A program made the position numbers and the translations under genes. From assembly GCF_040702505.1 (NCBI RefSeq), contig NZ_JBFBLC010000001.1, forward strand, positions 310,001 through 374,000: 64,000 nucleotides of DNA, in the 5' to 3' direction. The DNA is from Terrabacter sp040702505 (GTDB lineage Bacteria > Actinomycetota > Actinomycetes > Actinomycetales > Dermatophilaceae). The notes beneath the pieces were generated by a model. The model worked only from the letters and a program-made list of their open reading frames with translations, was not told the DNA's origin and did no database searches. Positions 24,915-34,560 of this stretch are shown here, one piece after another. The first letter of the stretch is position 1; every line of letters starts with the position of its first letter.

Positions 24915-26594
24915 TCAGGGGACCGCCGGTGACCCCGCCTCGGGCAGCTCCTGTCCCGCGCGCCGACCGGGCGGAGCGGCATACCCCTCCTCGTGCCGAC
25001 CACGGGCCGGGCCGCCGAGCGAGAGGGTGGCGAGCAGGCCGAGCACGAGGAAGCCGGCGGCGGTGAAGGCGGCATACCGCGTGGCGTCGGAGAACGCCTC
25101 CTTGGCGACGGGAGCCACCGGGGCCGTACGCGGGTTGCTCGCGAGCGCCGGGATCGCACCTCCGGCGCTCTCCACGACGGCGTTGACCACCGCGGTCCGT
25201 GCCGGGGCCGGGACACCGGCGTCGCTCAGGCCGGCGTCGAGCCGGGCACCGGCGCTCGTGAAGAGCACCGTGCCCAAGATCGCGATGCCGAGCGCCGAGC
25301 CGATCTGCCGGGCGGTCGACTGCAGCCCCGAGCCTTCGCCGCTGCGCTCGACGGGCACGTCGACAAGGACGACACCGGTCAGCTGCGCGGTGGCGAGACC
25401 GACGCCGAAGCCGTAGACGAAGAGGCACGGCACCATGGCCACCCACGACGTCGAGGGACCGATGACCAGGCCGAGGCCGGCCACACCGACGATCTCGGCG
25501 ACGATGCCGACCCGGACGATGGCCGGCGGGCTGAGCCGCTTGCCGAGCACGGCCACGAGCCCGCTCGCCGCGAAGGAACCGATCGCGAGCGCCAGCAGCA
25601 CGAGGCCGGTCTGGAAGGCGGTGTAGCCCAGCACGTTCTGCAACCACAGCGGCAGCGAGAGCACGATCCCGAACTCGCCGAGGCTGACGATCATCGCGGC
25701 GATGTTGCCGTTGCGGAACGAGCGGATGTCGAAGAGGTCGAAGCGGAAGAGCGTCGGGAGGCCGTTCGCCGTACGCCGCAGCGTGCGCACCACGAACGCC
25801 GTCCCTGCCAGCAAGGTGATCGCGAAGGCCACCGGCACGGGGGACAGACCGCTCGACCACGTCCACGGCCCGATCTCGAAGGGCTTGACCACGCTCCACC
25901 AGCCGTAGGTGCGGCCCTCGATGAGGCCGAAGGCGAGCGTGGCGAACGTGACCGCCGACAGCAGCGCCCCGACGACGTCGATGCGGCCCTGCACCCGTCC
26001 GCGGGACTCGTCGACGAAGAGCACCACGCCGACCACGATGAGCAGCCCGATCGGCAGGTTGATCCCGAAGGCCCAGCGCCACGAGAACGACGTCGTGAGC
26101 CAGCCCCCGAGCAGCGGGCCGACCGCGACCATGCCGCCGATGGTCGAGCCCCAGACGGCGAAGGCGATCCCGCGCTCGCGGCCCTGGAAGCCGGCGTTGA
26201 TGAGCGAGAGCGTCGTCGGCAGGATCATCGCCCCGCCGAAGCCCTGGATGATGCGAGCGCCGATGAGCGCCTCACCCGAGCCCGAGACGGCCGCGAGCAC
26301 CGAGGCGACGACGAAGAGGGCGACGCCGATGAGGAGCATCCGGCGCCGGCCGATCCGGTCGGCGACGGTGCCCCAGATGAGCAGCGTCGCGGCGAAGACG
26401 AGGGTGTAGGACTCCTGCACCCACTGCACCTGCGACGAGGTGAGCCCGAGGTCCTCGACGATGTAGGGGACGGCGACGTTGACGATCGTGGAGTCGACGA
26501 TGATCAGCGCCACGGCGATGCTGATCGCGACCAGACCCCACCACCGGCGGTTGTCCCCACCGCGGGCGGCGACGGGGCGTGACTCCTCGGTCAT
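24915..26594 (-). CDS. MFS drug exporter, DHA2 (EmrB/QacA) type
   Basis: A 559-residue protein with 14 likely membrane helices. The first helix contains ALIIVDSTIVNVAVPYI, loop 2-3 carries GTVADRIGRRRMLLIG, and the helix-5 region has GFGGAMILPTTLSLI. These are DHA2 hallmarks. The ATG at 26594 is preceded by GGAGG; an earlier ATG at 26606 overlaps that site. It faces a MarR regulator across a short gap with a palindromic operator, so it is probably repressed until a toxic ligand binds MarR. The substrates are unknown. Confidence 0.88.
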   Translation of the reverse strand: MTEESRPVAARGGDNRRWWGLVAISIAVALIIVDSTIVNVAVPYIVEDLGLTSSQVQWVQESYTLVFAATLLIWGTVADRIGRRRMLLIGVALFVVASVLAAVSGSGEALIGARIIQGFGGAMILPTTLSLINAGFQGRERGIAFAVWGSTIGGMVAVGPLLGGWLTTSFSWRWAFGINLPIGLLIVVGVVLFVDESRGRVQGRIDVVGALLSAVTFATLAFGLIEGRTYGWWSVVKPFEIGPWTWSSGLSPVPVAFAITLLAGTAFVVRTLRRTANGLPTLFRFDLFDIRSFRNGNIAAMIVSLGEFGIVLSLPLWLQNVLGYTAFQTGLVLLALAIGSFAASGLVAVLGKRLSPPAIVRVGIVAEIVGVAGLGLVIGPSTSWVAMVPCLFVYGFGVGLATAQLTGVVLVDVPVERSGEGSGLQSTARQIGSALGIAILGTVLFTSAGARLDAGLSDAGVPAPARTAVVNAVVESAGGAIPALASNPRTAPVAPVAKEAFSDATRYAAFTAAGFLVLGLLATLSLGGPARGRHEEGYAAPPGRRAGQELPEAGSPAVP

Positions 26595-26609
26595 GATGGC
26601 CTCCATATG

Positions 26610-26624
26610 TTCAGATGATCTAAA
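26610..26624. promoter_or_regulatory. candidate MarR operator
   Basis: TTCAGAT-G-ATCTAAA is an imperfect 15-base palindrome centred in the 55-base gap between the exporter and the MarR gene. It sits in a locally AT-rich stretch with CATATG and ATATGG on either side. Position and symmetry fit a shared MarR binding site. Confidence 0.55.
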
Positions 26625-26649
26625 GATATGGAAGCAGTAAGGTGCCGTC

Positions 26650-27147
26650 ATGGCAATCCCGCCCCCCGACAGCAGGACCGGCGCCCCCGTCGAGGGCCTG
26701 CCGCGGCGCGCCCACGAGCCCGAGACCTGGGCCCTGCGCGCGCTCGGCGCCGCGGAGGCCGAGGCGTCCGGCGCCCTGGCCCGCCGGATGCGGATGCACC
26801 CGACCGACTTGTCCGCGATGAGCCACGTGGCCGCCTCCGACGGCCGGCTGGGGCCGCGCGAGCTGAGCACCCGGCTCGGGATCACCCCCGCGGCGATGAC
26901 CGACGTCGTCGACCGACTCGAGGCGGCGGGGCACCTGCTGCGCGAGCGCGACACCGCCGACCGGCGCCGGGTGCGGCTCGTGCCCACCGAGTCGGCCGCG
27001 ACCGAGGTGCGGGGTCAGCTGCGCAGCCTGCTCGACCGGCTCGACGCGCTGACGGAGGAGTTCACGCCCGACGAGCGCCAGGCGATCCACCGCTACCTGC
27101 AGGCGGCAGCCGACGCGTACCACCGGTTCGCCACCGACGAGGACTGA
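26650..27147 (+). CDS. MarR family regulator of the adjacent exporter
   Basis: A 165-residue winged-helix protein. The recognition region reads LGPRELSTRLGITPAAMTDV, followed by the wing RERDTADRRRVRLVPT, typical of MarR. N- and C-terminal helices form the dimer interface. It is divergent from the DHA2 exporter and presumably represses both genes by binding the palindrome between them. Confidence 0.88.
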   Translation: MAIPPPDSRTGAPVEGLPRRAHEPETWALRALGAAEAEASGALARRMRMHPTDLSAMSHVAASDGRLGPRELSTRLGITPAAMTDVVDRLEAAGHLLRERDTADRRRVRLVPTESAATEVRGQLRSLLDRLDALTEEFTPDERQAIHRYLQAAADAYHRFATDED

Positions 27148-27194
27148 GCGCCCGACCGCTCAACCGAACGACCGATGGCGCGGCGACAACCGCC

Positions 27195-28634
27195 TCAGAG
27201 GCCGTCGACGACCGTGGCCGCCATCTCCATGCACGCCTCGTGCGTCCGCTTGGCGATCTTCAGCGGGTCGAGGTGCAGGCCGGGGGCCAGCATCGGGTCG
27301 TAGGGGATGTCGACGACCGAGCGCACCCACTGCTCGAAGTGCTCACGCGTGTGCACCCCGGCGCCGCCGTCGCCCTTGGCCGAGGTGTGCGAGATGACGC
27401 AGACGGCGTTGCGCACGAGGTCACCGCGGCCCATCGCCACGAGCGCGTCGAGGTTCTTGGCGGCCACGACCGACGTGTCGTCCTTGAGGGAGGTCGCGAA
27501 GACGAGCATGTCGGCGCGGGCCGCGGCCGCGAGCCAGTTGGGCGAGAGGCGGTTGTTGCCGGTGTCGACGACGATCATCCGGTAGAAGCGCGAGAGCTGC
27601 GTGTGCAGGTCCTCGAACTCCTGCTCACCGATGATCCGCATCGCCTCGTCGTCATCGGCCGAGGCCAGCACGTCGAACGACAGGCCGCGCTGCTCGCGCA
27701 CCCAGTGCTCGAGCTCGGAAGTGCCGGCGTTGGGGTCGCCCGCGATCTGCGGCAGCGCACCGAGCAGGTCGACGACCGTGCGGTGGTGGCTCTGCGACGG
27801 GGCGCGCATGCCGAGCGTGCCCTCCGTCTCGTTGTTGTCCCAGGCCAGCACCGAGCCGGACCGGTAGCGCCCCAGGTAGCTCGCGAGCATCAGGGTGACG
27901 AGGGTCTTGCCGCCGCCGCCCTTGGTGTTGATGACCATGACGGTCTTGCGGCCGTTGAGCGGCCGCGCGATGCGGTCGATGCGGTCGCGCTCGAGCATCT
28001 CCTTGGAGCTCGGGCCGAGGCCGAAGGCCTTGCGCAGCCCGGAGCTCGCCTTGACCTTCTGCCGCGCCCCCTTCGAGCGCGCCGTGATGAGGTCCTCGGC
28101 GCTCGGCCCGTCGGAGCCGTCCGCCCCCTCCGTGCGCGAGGTGGTGCTGCCGTATGCCGTGTCCGAGGTGTCGCCGTAGCCCTCGCGCGCGGCTGCGGCC
28201 ACGTCGGGGTCGACGGCCGGTGCGGCGGCATACGCCCGCTCGGCAGCCGTGTGGTCGGTGGTGAAGGTCGAGCCGGGGGTCACGCTGCCGGAGTCGGTGC
28301 TCGAGGCGTAGGCCTCGGGCTGGGCACCGGCCGGCGTCCACCCCGAGTAGGACGTCTCGGCCGACTCGGTCGACGGCTGCCAGTCGCTCCACGAGTTCGC
28401 GCTGCTCGGCTCGTAGGAGGAGCCGGCGTCCGAGGAGGGAGCCGAGGCGTCGGCGGCGTGCCACGAGGTGTCCTCCCACGTGGAGCTCCACGGGTCGGCC
28501 GGGGCCTCCTCGTCCTGCGACGCGCCGGCCGTCGCGATCGGGATGGGCAGGGTGAACCCGCCCGGGACGGAGTTGTTGGCGGGGAAGCCCGGGATGCCCT
28601 GGTTCTCGGTGCTGCCGGTCTCGTCCTTGCCCAT
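27195..28634 (-). CDS. MinD/ParA-like P-loop ATPase with disordered N-terminus
   Basis: A 479-residue protein. Residues 1 to about 190 are low complexity (Ser, Thr, Ala, Glu, Pro), and residues 225-479 form a ParA/MinD fold. The deviant Walker A is NTKGGGGKTLVTL, followed by LAWDNNETEGTLG, and a VVDTGNNRLSPN segment lies near the switch. The ATG at 28634 follows AGGAG. No parB or minE partner is adjacent, so it is not the chromosomal ParA. Similar orphan ATPases occur with actinobacterial secretion or cell-wall genes. It is divergent from fhaA across 256 bases. Confidence 0.8.
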   Translation of the reverse strand: MGKDETGSTENQGIPGFPANNSVPGGFTLPIPIATAGASQDEEAPADPWSSTWEDTSWHAADASAPSSDAGSSYEPSSANSWSDWQPSTESAETSYSGWTPAGAQPEAYASSTDSGSVTPGSTFTTDHTAAERAYAAAPAVDPDVAAAAREGYGDTSDTAYGSTTSRTEGADGSDGPSAEDLITARSKGARQKVKASSGLRKAFGLGPSSKEMLERDRIDRIARPLNGRKTVMVINTKGGGGKTLVTLMLASYLGRYRSGSVLAWDNNETEGTLGMRAPSQSHHRTVVDLLGALPQIAGDPNAGTSELEHWVREQRGLSFDVLASADDDEAMRIIGEQEFEDLHTQLSRFYRMIVVDTGNNRLSPNWLAAAARADMLVFATSLKDDTSVVAAKNLDALVAMGRGDLVRNAVCVISHTSAKGDGGAGVHTREHFEQWVRSVVDIPYDPMLAPGLHLDPLKIAKRTHEACMEMAATVVDGL

Positions 28635-28845
28635 CGAGCGCTCCTTGCTGACCTGACCACGTGCGGGGACCCGCCACGGATCCCCGTGCGATGGTTTCAT
28701 GCTTCGGCCGGACCGCAAACCCGGACGGTAGCCGCCCGGGTGCACACCCCCGCGTGGCCGTGAAGTGGCCGCGAAGTGGCGGTGAGGCGGCCGGGAACCC
28801 GCCCCGCCCTGTCTGTCGGTGGGAGGCGGTAGGGGCTGACCCGGT

Positions 28846-28851
28846 TACGAT
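28846..28851 (+). promoter_or_regulatory. possible -10 element of the fhaA-pknB operon
   Basis: TACGAT lies 39 bases before the fhaA start and fits the actinobacterial TAnnnT -10 pattern. No convincing -35 is visible. Confidence 0.35.
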
Positions 28852-28890
28852 GAAGCGCCCGGCAGGAGGTACCAACGAGGAGGAGACGGC

Positions 28891-29667
28891 GTGGGAATCA
28901 TCAACCGTGTCGAACACGGTCTCGCCAAGGCTGTCCACGGTGCCTTCGCCAAGGCCTTCAAGTCGGAGGTCCAGCCGGTCGAGATCGCCTCGGCGATCCG
29001 GCGCGCGATGGACGACCGCGCGGCCCTGCTCGGCCACGGCCGTTCGATGGTCCCCAACGTCTACACGATCGAGCTGAGCCAGACCGACTACGACCGGCTC
29101 GGCGACTACGAGGACGACCTGTCCGACGACCTCGTCGCAGCAGCGCAGGAGCACGCCGACTCCCAGGGCTACCAGCCGGGCGGCCCGCTCGAGGTGCAGC
29201 TCATCGAGGGCGAGGGCCTCGAGACCGGCGTGTTCCGGGTGCGCCCGGCCACCGTCAAGCACGCGGCCCGCGAGTCCGACCCGGCGCCCGCGGCCGCCCG
29301 CCCGCACACGAGCACCGGCACGATGGTCGACGAGCCGGCGGTGCACCGTCCCGCCCCACGCTCCAACCCCTCGGCGCGGCCCTGGCTCGACATCGCCGGC
29401 GACCGCTACCCCCTCCTCGGCAGCCTCACCACGCTCGGCCGCGACGAGAGCGCCGACATCGTGGTCGACGACCCCGGCGTCTCCCGGCGCCACAGCGAGA
29501 TCCGCGTCACGACCGACGGACCGCACCTGGTCACCTCGATCCGCGACCTCAACTCGACCAACGGCACCTTCGTCAACGGCGAGCGCATCTCCAGCCAGCG
29601 CCTGCAGGACGGCGACCGCCTGACGATCGGCCGCACGACCGCGACCTTCCGAGCCGGGCGCCGGTGA
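28891..29667 (+). CDS. fhaA: FhaA: DUF3662 and FHA domain protein
   Basis: A 258-residue protein. Residues 1-125 form the DUF3662 domain (GIINRVEHGLAKAVHGAFAK, SMVPNVYTIELS). After a Pro/Ala linker, residues 170-255 form an FHA domain with GRDESAD, SRRHSEI and NSTNGTFVNGE, which bind phosphothreonine. In mycobacteria FhaA links kinase signalling to the lipid II flippase. It opens the operon fhaA-fhaB-pstP-rodA-pbpA-pknB, with one base between its stop and the next start. Confidence 0.93.
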   Translation: MGIINRVEHGLAKAVHGAFAKAFKSEVQPVEIASAIRRAMDDRAALLGHGRSMVPNVYTIELSQTDYDRLGDYEDDLSDDLVAAAQEHADSQGYQPGGPLEVQLIEGEGLETGVFRVRPATVKHAARESDPAPAAARPHTSTGTMVDEPAVHRPAPRSNPSARPWLDIAGDRYPLLGSLTTLGRDESADIVVDDPGVSRRHSEIRVTTDGPHLVTSIRDLNSTNGTFVNGERISSQRLQDGDRLTIGRTTATFRAGRR

Positions 29668-29668
29668 C

Positions 29669-30238
29669 ATGAGTGAGCTGACCCTCACCCTGCTGCGGCT
29701 GGGGCTGCTGGCCCTGCTGTGGCTGTTCATCTTCAGCGTCGTGGGCGTGCTGCGCACCGACATCTACGGCACCAAGGTGAGCCGGCGCACGCGGCGCAAG
29801 GCGCTCAAGGCCGCCGAGCAGCGCGACGCCGCCCGAGGCCGCCGTGCGCCGGTCCCCGCGGCCGCCGGCGCCGGCGCGGCAGGTGCCGGCCCCGTCACCC
29901 CCGAGCGGGGCACCCCCCGCCGTGGCCGTGGCAAGGGCACCCCCACACGCCTCGTCGTCACCGAGGGCCCGCTTACCGGCACGTCGCTGCCGCTGCGCAG
30001 CGCCGGGGTGCTGATCGGCCGCAACCCGGAGTGCGCGCTCGTGCTCGACGACGACTACGCCTCCGGCCGACACTGCCGCATCCAGCCCGACCCCAGCGGG
30101 CGCGAGGGCTGGGTCGTCGAGGACCTCGGCTCCACCAACGGCACGTTCATCGGTCGCGAGCGCCTGAACGGGTCCCGGCCCGTCGAGGTCGGCACGACCC
30201 TGCGGATCGGCAAGACCGTCCTCGAACTGCGAGGCTGA
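29669..30238 (+). CDS. fhaB: FhaB: membrane-linked FHA domain protein
   Basis: A 189-residue protein with one N-terminal membrane helix (LLRLGLLALLWLFIFSVVGV), a basic Ala/Arg-rich linker and a C-terminal FHA domain (GRNPECA, SGRHCRI, LGSTNGTFIGRE). It should recruit phosphorylated partners such as PknB to the membrane near RodA and PbpA. It sits second in the operon, four bases before pstP. Confidence 0.93.
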   Translation: MSELTLTLLRLGLLALLWLFIFSVVGVLRTDIYGTKVSRRTRRKALKAAEQRDAARGRRAPVPAAAGAGAAGAGPVTPERGTPRRGRGKGTPTRLVVTEGPLTGTSLPLRSAGVLIGRNPECALVLDDDYASGRHCRIQPDPSGREGWVVEDLGSTNGTFIGRERLNGSRPVEVGTTLRIGKTVLELRG

Positions 30239-30242
30239 CCCG

Positions 30243-31705
<1,463 letters not shown>

Positions 31706-31709
<4 letters not shown>

Positions 31710-33103
31710 CGACCACCGTCGAGCCCCTGACGCCGCGCACCCGCCGCAACGCCGAGCTGCTGCTGCTGCTCTTCGCCGTCGGCATCGTGCTGGTCGCGTG
31801 GGTCACCACCGACCTCAACCGCAACGGCACCGTGCCGGCCAACATCCTGCCGGTGGCGGGCGGCTTCACCGTCCTCGTGCTGATCGTGCACCTCGTGCTG
31901 CGCTGGAAGGCCGCCTACGCCGACCCGGTGCTCCTGCCGATCACGACGGTCCTCAACGGGCTGGGCCTGGTGATGATCCACCGGCTCGACCTGGCCCGCG
32001 GCAAGCTCGCGACCGACGGCGACGCCTACCGCCAGCTGATCTGGACCACGCTGGCCGTCATCCTCTGCGTCGCCGTGCTCGTGCTCCTGCGCGACCACCG
32101 GCTGCTGCGCCGCTACACCTTCGTCAGCATGGCCGCCGCCCTCGTGCTGCTCCTGCTGCCGCTCGTGCCGGGGCTCGGCCGCTCGATCAACGGCTCGCAG
32201 ATCTGGATCAGCATCGGCCCGCTCAACTTCCAGCCGGGCGAGTTCGCCAAGATCGCCCTCGCGATCTTCTTCGCCGGCTACCTCGTGCAGACCCGCGACG
32301 TGCTGTCGCTCGCCGGCAAGAAGATCCTCGGCTTCACCTTCCCGCGCGGCCGCGACCTCGGCCCGATCGTCGTCGCGTGGGCGCTGTGCGTCGTGGTCCT
32401 CGTCTTCCAGAACGACCTCGGCACCTCGCTGCTCTACTTCGGCCTCTTCGTCGCCACGCTCTACGTCGCCACCGAGCGGGTGTCGTGGATCGTCATCGGC
32501 CTGCTGCTCTTCGCGGCTGCGGTGGCCTTCGCCCTGACCGCCTTCGCGCACTTCCACACCCGCGTCGACCTGTGGCTCGACCCGTTCTCGCAGCAGAGCC
32601 TCGAGCGGTCCAACCAGCTGGCCAACGGCCTGTGGGGGATGGCCTCGGGCGGCCTGACCGGGACCGGCCTGGGCGCCGGGCGGCCCTACCTGACGCCGTT
32701 CGCCGAGAGCGACTTCATCTTCCCCAGCCTCGGCGAGGAGCTCGGGCTCTTCGGCGCCGTCGCCATCCTCGTGCTCTACCTCGTCTTCTGCGAGCGCGGC
32801 GTGCGCACCGCCCTCGGCGTGCGTGACGGCTTCGGCAAGCTGCTCGCGATCGGCCTGTCCTTCTCCGTGGCCTTCCAGCTCTTCATCGTCATCGGCGGCG
32901 TCACCCGCGTCATCCCGCTGACCGGCCTGACCACGCCGTTCCTCTCGCTCGGCGGCTCCTCGCTGCTCGCCAACTGGGTGATCGTGGCGCTGCTGCTGCG
33001 CATCTCCGACCAGGCCCGGCGCCCGATGCCCGAGATCCCGATCGGGGTGGCCGCCGCCGAGCCGGCCCCCGCCGAGGCCACCCAGGTGGTGAGGCTGCCG
33101 TGA
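31706..33103 (+). CDS. rodA: RodA/FtsW-family peptidoglycan glycosyltransferase
   Basis: A 465-residue SEDS protein with about 12 membrane helices. Family segments include the RSINGSQIWISIGPLNFQPG stretch with EFAKIALAIF just after it, FQNDLGTSLLYFG, and FIFPSLGEELGLFG. It polymerises lipid II with the transpeptidase encoded next door. The start is ATG 31706 inside the pstP stop, and its stop overlaps the pbpA GTG. Being adjacent to pbpA argues for RodA rather than FtsW. Confidence 0.93.
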
Positions 33104-34560
33104 ACACCCCGATCCGCCGGCTCTCGATCCTCATCGCGATGCTCTTCACCACGCTGCTCGTCGCCTCGACCGTCGTGCAGTTCGCGCAGGCCAAGTCGCT
33201 CGGTGCCATGGCGAGCAACAAGCGCACGCTGCTCGACAACTACTCCCGCGAGCGCGGCGCGATCATCGTCGGCGGCCAGGCCGTGGCCAAGTCGGTGCCG
33301 GTGCAGGACCAGTACCGCTACCTGCGCACCTATCCGCAGGGCGACCTCTACTCGCACCTGACCGGCTTCTACTCCTACTCCGTCGGCGCCCCCTACGGTC
33401 TCGAGCACGCCGCCGACGACCTGCTCTCGGGCGATGCCGACCAGCTCTTCGTGCGCCGCGTCACCGACCTCATCACCGGTCGCAAGACCTCCGGCGCCAC
33501 CATCGAGCTGACCATCGACCCCAAGGCGCAGAAGGCCGCCGACCAGGCGCTCGGCCAGAGCCGCGGCGCCGTCGTGGCCCTCGACCCGAAGACCGGCGCC
33601 ATCCTCGCGATGGTCAGCCACCCGGCATACGACCCCAACGCGCTCGCGAGCCACAACCTCGACAAGGCCGCGAAGGCGTGGCAGTCGCTGTCCACCGACA
33701 AGAACCAGGCCTACCTCAACCGCGCCCTGAGCGGCATCTACCCGCCCGGCTCGACCTTCAAGGTCGTCACCGCAGCGGCCGCACTCGAGAACGGCCTCGT
33801 CACCGGTCCCGACTCGCAGGTGCCCGGGCCCGCCCAGCTCGACCTGCCCCTGACGAGCACCAACCTGCCCAACGAGAACCGCCTGCCGTGCGGGCCCAAC
33901 GACAAGACGACGCTGGTCCACGCACTCGAGATCTCGTGCAACACGACCTTCGGCTCGCTGGGCCTCGAGCTCGGCGGCGAGAAGCTGCGGGCGCAGGCGG
34001 CGAAGTTCGGATTCGGCGACTCGCTCCAGGTGCCGATGCGCGTGGCGACCAGCTCGGTGCCGGCGGACCTCAACGCGCCGCAGTCCGCGCAGGCCGCCAT
34101 CGGCCAGTACGACGTGCGCACGACCCCGCTGCAGATGGCCATGGTCGCCGCGGGCATCGCCAACAAGGGCAGCGTCATGACGCCCTACCTCATCCAGTCG
34201 GTCCGCAGCGCCAACCTCGACATCATCGAGCCGGCACCCGACCCGGTGGAGCTGTCGCAGGCGGTGTCCGAGCAGACCGCGAGCATCCTGACGAAGATGA
34301 TGGTCTCGGTCGTCGACAACGGCAGCGGCGCGCGCGCCCAGATCCCCGGCGTCGAGGTGGCGGGCAAGACCGGCACGGCCCAGCACGACCCGAAGAAGCC
34401 TCCGCACGCCTGGTTCATCTCGTTCGCGCCGGCCACCGACCCGAAGGTCGCCGTGGCGGTCGTCGTCGAGGACGGCGGCGTGACCGGCAGCGAGATCGGC
34501 GGCGGCCGGGTCGCCGCACCGATCGCCCGCGCGGTCATGGAGGCGGTGCTGAACCGATGA
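33100..34560 (+). CDS. pbpA: class B penicillin-binding protein PbpA
   Basis: A 486-residue transpeptidase that crosslinks peptidoglycan. It has one N-terminal membrane helix (SILIAMLFTTLLVASTVV), then a short dimerisation region and the transpeptidase domain. The active-site Ser218 is in PPGSTFK, the second motif is SCN in LEISCNTTF, and the third is KTGT in VAGKTGTAQ. The GTG start overlaps the rodA stop. It is the partner of the upstream SEDS polymerase. Confidence 0.93.
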   Translation: MNTPIRRLSILIAMLFTTLLVASTVVQFAQAKSLGAMASNKRTLLDNYSRERGAIIVGGQAVAKSVPVQDQYRYLRTYPQGDLYSHLTGFYSYSVGAPYGLEHAADDLLSGDADQLFVRRVTDLITGRKTSGATIELTIDPKAQKAADQALGQSRGAVVALDPKTGAILAMVSHPAYDPNALASHNLDKAAKAWQSLSTDKNQAYLNRALSGIYPPGSTFKVVTAAAALENGLVTGPDSQVPGPAQLDLPLTSTNLPNENRLPCGPNDKTTLVHALEISCNTTFGSLGLELGGEKLRAQAAKFGFGDSLQVPMRVATSSVPADLNAPQSAQAAIGQYDVRTTPLQMAMVAAGIANKGSVMTPYLIQSVRSANLDIIEPAPDPVELSQAVSEQTASILTKMMVSVVDNGSGARAQIPGVEVAGKTGTAQHDPKKPPHAWFISFAPATDPKVAVAVVVEDGGVTGSEIGGGRVAAPIARAVMEAVLNR

